The position numbers and the translations under genes are program-made. Positions 9,771 to 20,611 of a DNA stretch of 26,041 nt are shown one piece after another. This DNA is from Plakobranchus ocellatus. Lineage: Eukaryota; Mollusca; Gastropoda; Plakobranchidae. Each line of letters starts with the position of its first letter. The first letter of the stretch is position 1. Under the pieces are notes generated by a model. That model had not been told where the DNA came from, did no database searches, and worked only from the letters and a program-made list of their open reading frames with translations. The stretch covers positions 73,185 to 99,225 of the forward strand of contig BLXT01007559.1 of NCBI GenBank assembly GCA_019648995.1, given 5' to 3'.

Positions 9771-10440
9771 AGAGAGGAAAAAGGAGTAATTTTAATGAAA
9801 TAGTTTTTTTTTTACGATCCAAACGAACTCGTTTGAGCCAAGTCTGAATATTTTTGATTATTTCATAGTGTCTTTCAACTTTACCCAATCGATGAGTAGG
9901 AAAATTTGTTATACTCTTGTTTAAGATTTGAACTGACTGAGATGGATTTTAAGGGTTGCAATCACTTTTTTCGGGCTATTTCTCATCTCAAAATTAATTA
10001 TTCTTTACCTTTCCAAAGCTAGAGCTGATTTGAAAGAAAATACAGAAAGGGCATTTGATCATTAATATCGAAAGATATAAATGGAAAACGAACACATAAA
10101 CAATCGTATTTGCTCGGTAAATTTTCTCCTATCTGTTAATTAAATGATTAGACAATAGAAGAAAAAAAAAAGAGTCCCAAGTTACGGCGCAGCAGAATCC
10201 TGCCGCCTTCCTTTTTCATTTTTTCACAAAGATTACGTTTCTTTTTTCATATCTTGGATCGGAAAACTTTTTAAGGCATAGAATACCACATTCCCGATGT
10301 ATTTAACAGTCTTATGAAGACTCGAATGCCTGTATTTTCTAAACAAAGTAAGAAAATGTGCGAAATTCGACGAAAATTAGACATTACTACAATAGACATT
10401 TTCTCGCGGGCTGAAGTTGTAGCAAGCTATTTGAGGTGAA
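9771..10440 (+). repeat. 670-bp tandem duplication, first copy
   Basis: It begins AGAGAGGAAAAAGGAGTAAT and matches the second copy over its length. The two copies share private variants such as GAGCCAAGTCTGAATATTTT and TTAATTAAATGA, which most other A monomers lack. This marks a relatively recent local duplication. Confidence 0.85.
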
Positions 10441-11105
10441 AGAGAGGAAAAAGGTGCAATTTTAATGAAAATAGATTTTTTACGATCAAAACTAACTCGC
10501 GCTTTTGAGCCAAGTCTGAATATTTTGGATTATTTCATAGTGTCTTTCAACTTTACCCAATCGATGTGTAGGAAAATTTGTTATCCTCTTGATAAAGATC
10601 TGAACAGATTGAGATGGATTTCAAGGGTTGCAATCACTTTTTTCGGGCTATTTCTCATCTTAAAATTAATTATTTTTTCCCTTTCCAAAGCTAAAGCTGA
10701 CCTGAAAGGAAATACAAAAAGGACATTTTGTTACTAATGTCGAACGATATTAATGGAAAACAAATACATAAACAATCGTATTTGCTCGGTTCATTTTCTG
10801 CAATCTGTTAATTAAATGAATAGACAATAGAAAAAAATAACGAGTCCCAAGTTGCGGGGCAGCAGGATCTAACCCTTTTGTTTTCTCAAATTTTCACAAA
10901 GATTACGTTCTTTTTTATTCTCCTGGTTGAGAAACGTTTTTAAAAGCCTGTAATATCACATTCCCGGTGGATTTATCTGCCTCTCCGATGACTCTAATGC
11001 CTGGGTTTTCCTAAAAGGGTACGAAAATTTGTGAAATTCTAAGAAAATTAGGCTTTACTACTATATACATTTCCTCTCGTACAGAAGATGTAGCAAGGTA
11101 TTTGA
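10441..11105 (+). repeat. 670-bp tandem duplication, second copy
   Basis: It begins AGAGAGGAAAAAGGTGCAAT, 670 bases after the first copy, and runs through the second B monomer up to the GTAGCAAG region before continuing into the normal B tail and C monomer. The duplication joined the lower half of B to the middle of A. Confidence 0.82.
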
Positions 11106-11557
11106 GGTAGTTTATAGTGTATTTAAAAATACACTATCGATGCGTAAAAAAAATTAGCATCGTTAAGCTTCTATCTGAGCCCAAAGATAATCGAAACTGA
11201 GTTTTGCGACATACTTTTTGGTTCGATTTTAAATCGAAAAGAACGGTTTTTGAAATAAACTATTGGAATTTATGGAGACAAACGATCAAAAACTTCGGCC
11301 ATGAAGTAGAGTACTGGTTGAACATTAAAGAAGTGTGTTATAAGCATGTGTGGTTCCACCTATTTTTACAGAAACAAATCCGTAAAAGAGGAAAAATGGC
11401 TAAAAAAATTCCCCATCCTCATGAAGTGAAATGATTTCTATGCTCACTTCTTGCATTTACGGCCTCCGCCTTGACTTAATTTCATAAATAAACCTTTGCT
11501 AACGATGAAAATCATGTTCGTAATGGATTTTAGCGTCTTTCGACATATTAAATGCCC

Positions 11558-11608
11558 NNNNNNNNNNNNNNNNNNNNNNNNNNNNNNNNNNNNNNNNNNN
11601 NNNNNNNN
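11558..11608. other. Assembly gap (51 N)
   Basis: An unsequenced run inside monomer C5. In C6, about 42 bases separate the equivalent flanking motifs (AATTCCC and AAAATGTCTTTG). The N run is therefore near the expected length, but in a tandem array it could also hide collapsed units. Confidence 0.98.
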
Positions 11609-12022
11609 AAAATGTCTTTCTTACGATAGAAGATAACTCGCAGGTTTGATGTTATGTTGGCCAAATTGATTATTTGCCAATGTCTTTTGAGCTTTCTTTA
11701 ACAACACAGGGAATAAAATGCAACATTTTTTTCAGGTTGTATCCGAGCTAAAAACCCTCAAGGTTGAGGCTTTCAACCTCTTTTTTAGGCTAATGTTTCA
11801 GCCAAAATTTGACAAAACTTCCCTCATGTAAATGACTTGGAAATTAAAATATTGGATTGTATCGACAAAAAACGTATGATGTTTTGACCATAAAATCGAT
11901 AAGATATTAAGTACATCTCAATGTTGCTTTTTTTAAAGCATGCATTTGCTTAGATATTGGCGAAGATGCGTCAGTAAATTTGCCAAAATTAATGAAGACT
12001 CTCCGCATTGCTAGGAAATAAC

Positions 12023-13740
12023 AGGATTTCGATATTTACCTCTTGAACTTTTATTCTTCGATCGTTATTGACTTGTACGAGGAAATCTTTGTTTTCGATG
12101 AAAAGCACATTTCCATCGTATTTTAGAGTCTTCTGACTTGTCCAATGTGTGCCGTTTCAAAGATACGAGCGAAAGAGGGTGCAATTTTATGGAAAAATAA
12201 TTTTTTTTCGATCAAAACTAACTCACGGGTTTGAAGTAGTTCTGGCCGTTTAATTTATTTCATATTGTCTTTCAACCATACGCTATCAACATGTCATTTT
12301 GTTATCCTCTTGTTTAAGATTTGAAGTTGACTGAGGTGGATTACAAGGGTTGCAATCACTTTTTAGGGGTATCTCTCATCTCAAAATTAATTATTTTTTC
12401 CCTTTCCAAAGCTAGAGCTGACTCAAAAGGAAATAAAATGAAGGACACTGGGTCACTGGCGTCGAAGGATATTCCTGAAAAACGAGCACAAAAACAATCG
12501 TATTTGCTCGGTTCATTTTTTTACACTCTGTTAAAAAAGATGAAAGGACAATAAAAAAAATATATTTTTAAAATCCCAAGTTGCGATGGACCAGAATCTT
12601 ACCGCTTTCTTTTTCCCAACTCTTTTACAAAGCCTACGTTTCTTTATTATTCTCCTGGATGGGAAGAGTTTTTTAAGCATTGAATATCACATTCCCGGTG
12701 TATTTACCTGCCTGTCCGATGACTCTAATGCCTGTGTTTTCCTCAAAGGGTAACAAAATTTATGAAATTCTAAGAAAATTAGGCTTTACTACTATCGACA
12801 TTTCTTCGCCGGCAGAAGATGTAGCGAGATATTTGAGGTACTTTATACTGTATTTCAAAATACTCTATCAATACTTTAAAAAAAAATTAGCATTGTTCAG
12901 GTTCTATTTGAGCCCAAAGGCAATCAAAACTGAGACTTGCAACATGCTTTTTGATTTGATTTTCAATCGAAAAAAGCAATTTGTGAAATAAAAATATTGG
13001 AATTTATAGAGACAAACGATCAAATTCTTCGGCCATGAAATAGAATAGAAGTAGAATATACCGAGTGGTGTTATAAGCATGTGTTTGCATCGAGTTTTAC
13101 AGAAACGCTTCCGTAAAAGAGAAAAACGCGCTAAAAAATTCCCCATCCTCATAAAGCGAAATGATTTCGATGCTCACTTCCTGCATTTACGGACTCCGCC
13201 GTTATTGTATTTCGTGAAGAAACTTTCGCTAACGATGAAAATCATTTTCGCAATGTATTTTAGCGTCTTCCAACATAACAAATTCCCGTTGTTTTCAAAA
13301 TAAGAAAGAAAAAGAGCGTAATTTACTCAAAAATGTCTTTGTTACGATCGAAGTTAACTCGCGGGTTTGAGCTCTTGTTGGCCAATTTGATTATTTGCCA
13401 ATGGTTTTTGAGCTATCATTATCGACACAGGAAAGAAAATGCCACAATTTTCTGGTTGTCTCTGAGCAAAAGGCCATCAAAGTTGAGGCTTTTATCATGT
13501 TTTTAGTCTAGCGTTTGAGCCAAATTTTGACAATATTCCCCATCGCTTGAAAATAACTTGGAAATGAAAACATTTGATTGTATGGACAAAAACATGTGAT
13601 GTTTTGATCATGAAATCGATAAGAAATTTATTACATTTCTATGGGTTTTTTTAAAGCATGCGTCTGCTTAGATATTGACGAGGATGCGTCAGTAAAATCG
13701 CCAGAATTGATGAAAAATCTTAACATCACAATGAAATGAA
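12023..13740 (+). repeat. Array unit 6 (A6-B6-C6), a clean trimer
   Basis: Landmarks lie near 12208 (A6), 12792 (B6) and 13344 (C6), spaced 584 and 552, with 584 to A7. No insertion or large deletion. The unit length of 1718 makes it one of the best reference copies. C6 carries the palindrome with one mismatch (13095-13118) and a 74-codon plus-strand frame (13079-13303) that recurs in C8 and C11. Confidence 0.9.
13095..13118. promoter_or_regulatory. C6 palindrome (one arm mismatch)
   Basis: TTTTACAGAA and TTCCGTAAAA arms around an ACGC centre, at the same monomer position as 5570-5593 and 19971-19994. Function unknown. Confidence 0.5.
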
Positions 13741-15147
13741 AGGATGTCGATACTTATTTCTTGCATTTTTAACCTCCGTCGTTCTTCAAATGTACGAGGA
13801 AACCTTTGTTTTCAATGAAAAACACATTCCCAACGTATTTTAAAGTGTTCCAACTTGTCCAATGTGTGCCGTTTTCAAGATAAGAGCGAAAAAGGGTGCA
13901 ATTTATTCTTGAAAAATAGCTTTTTTTGTGATCACACCTAACTCGCGATTTCGCATAGTTCTGCCGTTTGAGTTATTTCAATATGACTTTCAACCTTACC
14001 CTATTGATATGTAGAAAAATTTGTTTACGTCTTGTTCAAGATTTGAAGCTAACTGAGATGGATTCCAAGGGTTGCAATCACGTTTTTCGGGCTATTTCTC
14101 ATCTCAACATTAATTATTTTTTCTCTTTCCAAAGCAAGCTCACACAAAAGGAAATAAAATGAAGGACAGGAAAATGTGTGAATTTCTAAGAAAATTAGGC
14201 TTTACTGCTATCGATATTTCCTCGCAGACAGAAGATGTAGCAAAGTACTTGAGGTAGTTGATACTGTATTTAAAAATACTGTATCGATTCGTAAAAAAAA
14301 ATTAGCATTGTTCAGGTTCTATCTGAGCCCAAAGGCGATCAAAACTGAGCATTGCGACATTCTTTTTGGTTTGATTTTAAATCGAAAAGAGCCATTAAAA
14401 AAAAATATTAGAATTTATGGAGACAAACGATCAAATACTCCCACCATGAAGTAGAGTATAAGTAGAACATTACTGAGAGGTGTTATAAGCATGTGTTTGC
14501 ACCGATTTTTACGAAAATGCTACCGTAAAAGAGGAAAAAGCGCTGAAAAATTCCCCATCCTCATGAAGCGAAATGATTTCGATGCTCACTTCTCGTATTT
14601 ACGGCCTCCGCCGTTACTGAATGTCATATAGAAAACTGCTAACGATGAAATTCATTTCCGTAATGTATTTTAGCGTCTTCCGACATCACAAATGCCCGCC
14701 GTTTTCAAAAAAAGAAAGAACAAATGCGAAATTTTACTCAAAAATAGCTTTGTTACGATAGAAGTTATCGCGGGTTTGAGCTCTTGTTGGCCAATTTGAT
14801 TAGTTGCCAATGTGTTTGGCCTATCTCAATCGTCACAAAGAAGAAAATTCAACATTATCCTGTTTCTGTCCGAGCTAAAGGCCATCAAAGTTGAGGCTCT
14901 CAACCTGTTTTTAGCTAGTGTTTTACCCAAAATGTGCCCATTTATCATATGTAAATGACTTGAAAATGAAACAAAAACATTTGATTGTATGAACAAAAAC
15001 GGTATGATGTCTTGATCATAAAATAGAGTAGAAATTTAGTCCATTTCTATGGGTTTTTTAAGCGCGCGTTTGCTTAGATATTGGCGAAGGTGTGTCAGTA
15101 AATAAGCGAAAATCGATGAAAACATTCCACATCGCAATGAAAAGACA
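13741..15147 (+). repeat. Array unit 7 (A7-B7-C7) with A/B deletion
   Basis: Landmarks lie near 13928 (A7), 14208 (B7) and 14755 (C7). The A-to-B distance is 280 instead of about 575. Near 14168 the sequence passes directly from the AAAATGAAGGACA block at the end of A to GGAAAATGTGTG in the middle of B, removing about 300 bases. C7 is complete. Confidence 0.88.
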
Positions 15148-16515
15148 GCATTGCGATACTTACTTCCTGCACCTTTGACTTCCGTCGTTAATTACTTGTA
15201 CGAGGAAACTTTTCCTTTCGATGAAAAACACATTCCCAGCGTATTTTAGCGTCTTCCGACATGTCCTATGTTTGCTGTTTCCAAAACAAGAGCGAAAGAG
15301 GGTGCAATTTTACTGAACAATTGCTTTTTTACGATCAAAACTAACTCGCATATTTGAACTAGTTCTGGCCATTTGGGTTCTTTCTTTATGTCTTCCAACC
15401 TTACCCTATCGATATGTAGAAAAATTTGTTATCCTCTTGTTTAAGATTTGAACTGATTGAAAAGGATTTCAAGGGTTGCAATCACTTTTTTCGGGATATT
15501 CCTCATCTTTGAATTACTAGTTCTTTCCCTTTCGAAAAATAGACTCAAAATTTAGTTAAAAAAAAGGAAATTTGGTCACTGGTATCGAAGGATAATAATG
15601 AAAAACGAGTACAGAAACAATTGTATTTACTGGGTTCATTTTCTTCACTCTGTCAAATAGATGAATGGACAAAAGAAAAAAAGAGTCCATAGTTGTGATG
15701 TAGCAGAATCTCATCGCTATCTTTTTCTTACTTTTCTTACGAATATGGCATTTCTTTTTTTATTCTTCTTGATGGTAACACTTTTAAAGCATTGAATACC
15801 ATATTCCCGTTGTATTGGCATGTCTGTGTTTTCTTGAAAGGAGAAGAAAAGGTGATGAAGTCTACGAAAATTAGGCTTTACTACTATCGACATTTCCTCG
15901 CGGACACAAGTTGTAGCAAGGTATATGAGTTAGTTCATAGTGTATTTCAATCTACTCTATCGATACGTGAAAGAAAAATTAGCATTGTACAGATTGTATC
16001 TGAGCCCCAAGACGATTAAAACTAAGCCTTGCGACAGGGTTTTTAATCTGGATTTTCAATCAAAAAGATCGATTTTTCAAATACAAATATTGAAATGTAT
16101 AGATACAAACGATCACATACTTCAGCCATGAAGCTGAGTACAAGTAGAACATTACTAAGAGGTCTTATAAGCATGTGTTTGCACCGATTTTTACTGAAAC
16201 GCTTCCGTACAAGAGAAAAAAACTCTAAAAAATTCCCCATCCTCATAAAGCGAAATGATTTCGATGCTCACTTCTTGCATTTATGGCTTCCGCCATTATT
16301 GAACTTAATAAAGAAACCTCTTCTAAAGAGGAAAATCATTTTTGTAATATATTTTAGCGTCTTCCAACATAACCAATGCCCGCCGTTTTGAAAATAAGAA
16401 AGAAAGAGAGCGAAATTTTACTGAAAAATGGCTTTGTTACGATTGAAGTTAACTCATGCGTTTGAGCTCTTTTTGGCCAATCTGCTTATTTACCAAAGTC
16501 ATTTGACCTAACTTT

Positions 16516-16605
16516 ATCGTCACAAAGAAGAAAATTCAACACTTTCGTGGTTGTGTCCTCAATCGTCAAAGGGAAGAAAATTCCACATTTTCCTGGTTGT
16601 GTCCG
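16516..16605 (+). repeat. 46-bp tandem duplication in C8
   Basis: ATCGTCACAAAGAAGAAAAT at 16516 and ATCGTCAAAGGGAAGAAAAT at 16562 start two successive copies. Each ends in GGTTGTGTCC; other C monomers have one copy. Confidence 0.85.
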
Positions 16606-16753
16606 AGCTAAAGACGATTAAAGTGGAGTGTTTCAACCTGTTTTTAGACTAGTATTTCACCCAAAATTTGACTATTTTCCTCATGGAAGCGATTTGGAAA
16701 TGATACCAAAACATTTGATTGTTTTTGCAAACCCAGTTTAATGTTTTGATTAT

Positions 16754-17491
16754 GTCATCATCATGAGATACCTTGTCTGGAACAGACATTGGCGATCATG
16801 TTCGTTAACTCAAACCTATTCTCAGTTAACCTTATCAAGTTGTTATTGCTACCCTTGCCATGACTTAAGATTGTTATTCTCTGTCTACCTCTAATGCGTA
16901 TGCCTTCAATCTGTCCAGTGATTGCCAATTGTTCTAATTCCTTGTGTCAGCAACTATGGCCTAAAAACTGTAGATGCCCTTTTCTTATGCTTTTATTTAC
17001 CAATTCATTTGATCTTTTTGTGATCATGATATCTTTATCATTCTTATGATAAACAAAATATCAACTGCTTTTAGTTTTTCTCTATTTCTTTGTTTGTAAT
17101 CCATCACTTACTACCATACAAAAGTACTGACCATACATTTGTTTTAATGACCCTTATTTTGGTTTTCATAGGTATGTCTCTGTTTGCTAGTATTAATTTT
17201 GTTTTTTAGAATGTATCTTTGGCAGTGGCTATTCTTTTACTTCTTATTCTTTTGGTAATGTAATAGAGGAGAAATTTAGAATATTTCTCTAATATCCTCA
17301 TCATTCTTCTCATAAGCCAAATGTCAACTGCTTCTGGTTTTATCTCTATTTCTTTGTTTGGTGTCCAACACTCACTACCTACATATGTTTTAATTGCCAT
17401 TATTATGGTTTTCATACGTATAACAAATTTGCATGTATTGGTTTCATTTTTTAGAATGTATTGGCCATTGCTATTCTTTAATTTCTTATTC
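16754..17491 (-). pseudogene. Non-LTR retrotransposon (LINE) 3' coding relic
   Basis: This segment is foreign to the array and sits between monomer motifs TTTTGATTAT (16744-16753) and TTTTGATCAT (17492-17501), which could be a target-site duplication. The minus strand reads fragments typical of the region after the reverse-transcriptase core in LINE polyproteins. These are YGSECWTPNKEIE and VDIWLMRRMMRI (about 17415-17285), VWSVLLYGS (about 17150-17115), GHLQFLGH (about 16980-16955) and LEQLAITGQIEGIRIRGRQR (about 16940-16880). Stops and frameshifts separate them, so it is dead. The 5' part (catalytic RT core, endonuclease) is missing, as expected for 5' truncation. The clade is not assigned. 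Confidence 0.85.
17032..17290 (-). repeat. LINE junction duplication, left copy
   Basis: It matches 17293 onward with period about 250-263. Minus-strand content is the YGS...W-type LINE motif with stops. At its right end (17251-17290) lies TAATAGAGGAGAAATTTAG, which resembles the array sequence AAATAGAGTAGAAATTTAG, so host repeat was copied along with the LINE piece. Confidence 0.7.
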
Positions 17492-17535
17492 TTTTGATCA
17501 TCTAATACAGTAGAAATGCAGTATCTTTCTTTATT
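17293..17535 (-). repeat. LINE junction duplication, right copy
   Basis: It covers the minus-strand RIAMANTF and YGSECWTPNKEIE region of the LINE, then the genuine array flank (from 17492: TTTTGATCATCTAATACAGTAGAAA). Pairing with 17032-17290 shows the tandem duplication spanned the LINE 5' insertion junction. Confidence 0.7.
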
Positions 17536-17631
17536 GTGATATTTTAAGCTTGCGCTTGCTGAGATGTTGGCAAAGGTGCGTCAGTAAAAAAGCAAAATCG
17601 ATAAAGCCATTCCACATCGCAATGAAACGAT

Positions 17632-18902
17632 AGGATTTCGATACTTACTTCTTTCACTTTTCACTTCAGTCGTTATTGACTTGAAAACGAGTACAAAAAC
17701 AATCGTATCTGCTCTGCACATTTTCTACATTTTGTGAAAAAGATGAATAACCAATATAAATAAAAATTCGCAAGTTGCGTTGTAGCAGAATCTTACCGCT
17801 TTCTTTTTCTCAATTCATCCACAAACCTTACGTTTCTTTTTTAATTCTCCTGAATGAGAATAGTTTTTTTAAGTATTGAATATCACATTCCCATTTGAGC
17901 TCTTGTTCGCCTGTCCGATGACTCAAATGCCTGTGTTTTCCTAAAAGGATATAAAAATGTGTCCAATTCTACGAAAATTAGACTTTACTACGATCAACAT
18001 TTCCTCGCGGGCAGAAGATGTAGCAAGGTATTTTAGGTAGTTTATTGTGCATTTTAAAATACTCTATCGTTACGTGAAAGAAAAATTAGCATTATTCAGG
18101 TTGTATCTGAGCCCCAAGGTGATCAAAACTAAGTCATCTGACATGTTTTTAGGCTTGATGTTCAATCAGAAGGAGTGATTTTTCAAATGAACGTGATGAA
18201 ATGTATAGAGACAAACGATCAAATCATTCGGCCATGAAGTAGAGTACAAGTAGAACAATTCTGAGAGGTGTTATAAGTATGTGTTTCCACCGATTATGGC
18301 GGAGATGCTTCCATGAAAGAGGAGAAAGCCCTAATCAATTTCCCATCCTCATGAAGAAAAATGATTTCGATGCTGACTTCTTGCTTTTTTTGGCCTCCGG
18401 CTTTACTGAATTTCATAAAGAAACCTTTTAAATGATAAAACTTTTTTTTGTAATGTATTTTAGCGTACCTCCGACATAATACTTGCCCTCCGTTTTTAAA
18501 ATAAGAAAAAGATAGATCGAATTTTTACTCAAAAATGGCCTTGTTACGATCGAACTTAAGTCGATGATTTGAGCTCTTGTTCGCCAATTCTATTATTTAC
18601 CAATGTCTAGTGACCTATCTTAATCGTCACGGAAGAATAATCATCATTTTCCTGGTTCAGTCCGAGCTAAATGCCATCAAAGTTGAGGCTTTCAACCTAT
18701 TTTTACGCAAAACTTGCTGATTTTCCTTATGCAAATGACTTGAAAATGAAAGCAAATCATTTGATTGTATGAACAAAAACAGTATGATGTTTTGATCATA
18801 AAATAGATAAGAAATTTATTACATTTCTATGTTTTTTTAAAGCGCTTGTTTGCTTAGATAAGCGAAAATCGATGAAAACATTTTACATCGCAATTAAACC
18901 AC
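17632..18902 (+). repeat. Array unit 9 (A9 mostly deleted, B9-C9)
   Basis: Just after the CGTTATTGACTTG motif of A9 (junction near 17684) the sequence jumps to AAAACGAGTACAAAAACAAT, which normally lies at the A/B border. About 470 bases of A are gone, including its CTCGCGGG box. Landmarks of B9 and C9 lie near 17990 and 18546. The next A head lacks about 24 bases (near 18860). Confidence 0.88.
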
Positions 18903-20611
18903 AGGATATTGATACGTATTTCTTGTACTTTTGACTTCCGTCGTTATTGACTTGTACGAGGAAATCTTTGCTTTCGATGAAAAGCACATTCCCAACGTAT
19001 AATAGCGTCTTCCGACATGCCCAATGTGTGCCGTCTCCAACAGAAGAGCAAAGAGGGTGCAATTTTAATGAAAAAAAAAACCTTTTTTTATGATCAAAAC
19101 TAACTCGCGGGTTTGAATTAGTTTTTGGGCATTTCGGTTATTTCATAATGTCTTTCAACCTTACGCTATCGATACGTAGAAAAATTTGTTATCCTCTTGT
19201 TTAATATTTGAACTGATTGAGATGGATTCCAAGGGTTGCAATCACTTTTTTCGGGCTATATCTCATCTCTGAATTAATTGTTCTTTCCCTTGCCAAAAGT
19301 AAACCTAATTCAAAATGAAAATTGAAAAAGAAGCATTTGGTTTCTGGCATCCAATAATAGTAGTAGAATACGAATACAAAAAGAATCGTATTTGCTAGGT
19401 TCATTTTCTACACTCTTTAAATAGATGAATAGACAATAGGGAAAAAAAAAAGAAGATTCCTATGTTTCGATGTAGCAGAATCTTACTGCTTTCTTTTCCT
19501 CAATACTTTCACAGAGCTTGCGTTTCTTTTGTTATTTTCCTTGATGGGAAAAGGTTTTAAATCATTGAATAGAACATTCCCGGTGTATTTATATGTCTGA
19601 TTCTAATGCATCTCTTTTCCTAAATAGGTAAGAAAATGTGTGAAATTATACGAAGATTAGGCTTTACGAAGATGGACATTTTTTCGCGGGGAGAAGTTGT
19701 AGCAAGGTATTTGAGGTAGTTTATAGCGTATTTAACCTACTCTATCGATACGCGAAAGAAAAATTAGCATTGTTCAGGTTTATCTGAGCCCCAAGGCAAT
19801 CAAAACTGAGCCTTGCGACATGGTTTTAGGCTTGATTTTAATAAAAAAAGGCGATTTTTCAAATAAAAATATTGAACTGTATAGAGACAAACATTCAAAT
19901 ACTTCGACCATGAAGTAGAGTACAAGTAGAACATTACTGAGAGGTTTTATAAGCATGTGTTTGCTCTGATTTTTACGGAAACGCTTCCGTAAAAGAGGAA
20001 AAAGCTCTAAAAAATCCCTCATCCTTATAAAGCGAAAAGATTCTCACATCTTGCACTTATGGATTCCGCCGTTATTGAATTTCGTAAAGAAATCTTTTGT
20101 AGCGAGGAAAAATCATTTTTGTAATGTATTTAAATGTCTTTCGACGAAACAAATGCCCGCCGTTTTCAAAATAAGACAGAAAAAGAGCGCGATTTTGCTA
20201 AAAAATGGCTCTGTTCCAAAAAAGTTAACTCGCGGGTTTGAGCTCTTGTTGTCCAATTTGATTATTAACCAATGTGTTTTGACCTATCTTTATCGACACA
20301 GGGAAGAAAATTCAACATTTTTCTGGTTGTGTCCGAGCTGAAGGCTATCAAAGTTGAGGTTTTTAATCTGTTTTTAGGTTAGTGCTTCAGCCAAATTTTG
20401 TCGTTTTTTCTTATATAAATGCTTTGGAAATGAAACCAAAACATTTGATTGTATGGACAAAAACACTGTGATAGTTTTATCCTGAAATAGAGTAGAAATT
20501 TAGTACATATCTGTGTTTTTTTCAAGCTAGCTTTTGCTTAGATATTGGCCAAGGTGCGTAAGTAAAAGAGCGAAAAATGAATGAAAACACTCCACATGGC
20601 AATGAAGCCAC
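18903..20611 (+). repeat. Array unit 10 (A10-B10-C10), a clean trimer
   Basis: Landmarks lie near 19090 (A10), 19669 (B10) and 20217 (C10, locally degenerate). Units 10 and 11 share private variants at the A/B border, such as AAGAAGCATTTGGTTTCTGG and GAAGATTCCTATGTTTCG, so they are a younger sister pair. C10 carries a palindrome with perfect 10-bp arms. Confidence 0.9.
19971..19994. promoter_or_regulatory. C10 palindrome, perfect 10-bp arms
   Basis: TTTTACGGAA and TTCCGTAAAA flank an ACGC centre. Same monomer position as the perfect palindrome in C2. Function unknown. Confidence 0.58.

Larger units (their letters stand above)
9630..12022 (+). repeat. Array unit 5, pentameric (A5-B5-A5'-B5'-C5)
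   Basis: Landmarks lie near 9814 (A5), 10389 (B5), 10482 (A5'), 11060 (B5') and 11623 (C5, just after the assembly gap). B5 is cut right after its CTCGCGGG...GTAGCAAGC segment and is followed at 10441 by the middle of an A monomer. The unit therefore has two A-B pairs and a length of 2393, about 670 more than a normal trimer. Confidence 0.87.
15148..17631 (+). repeat. Array unit 8 (A8-B8-C8), interrupted by a LINE relic
   Basis: Landmarks lie near 15331 (A8), 15884 (B8) and 16439 (C8). Without the inserted 16754-17491 segment the unit is about 1.74 kb. The C8 head has a 98-codon plus-strand frame (16095-16391), open because a TAG common in other C monomers reads CTG here. The C8 tail holds a small 46-bp tandem duplication. 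Confidence 0.88.
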
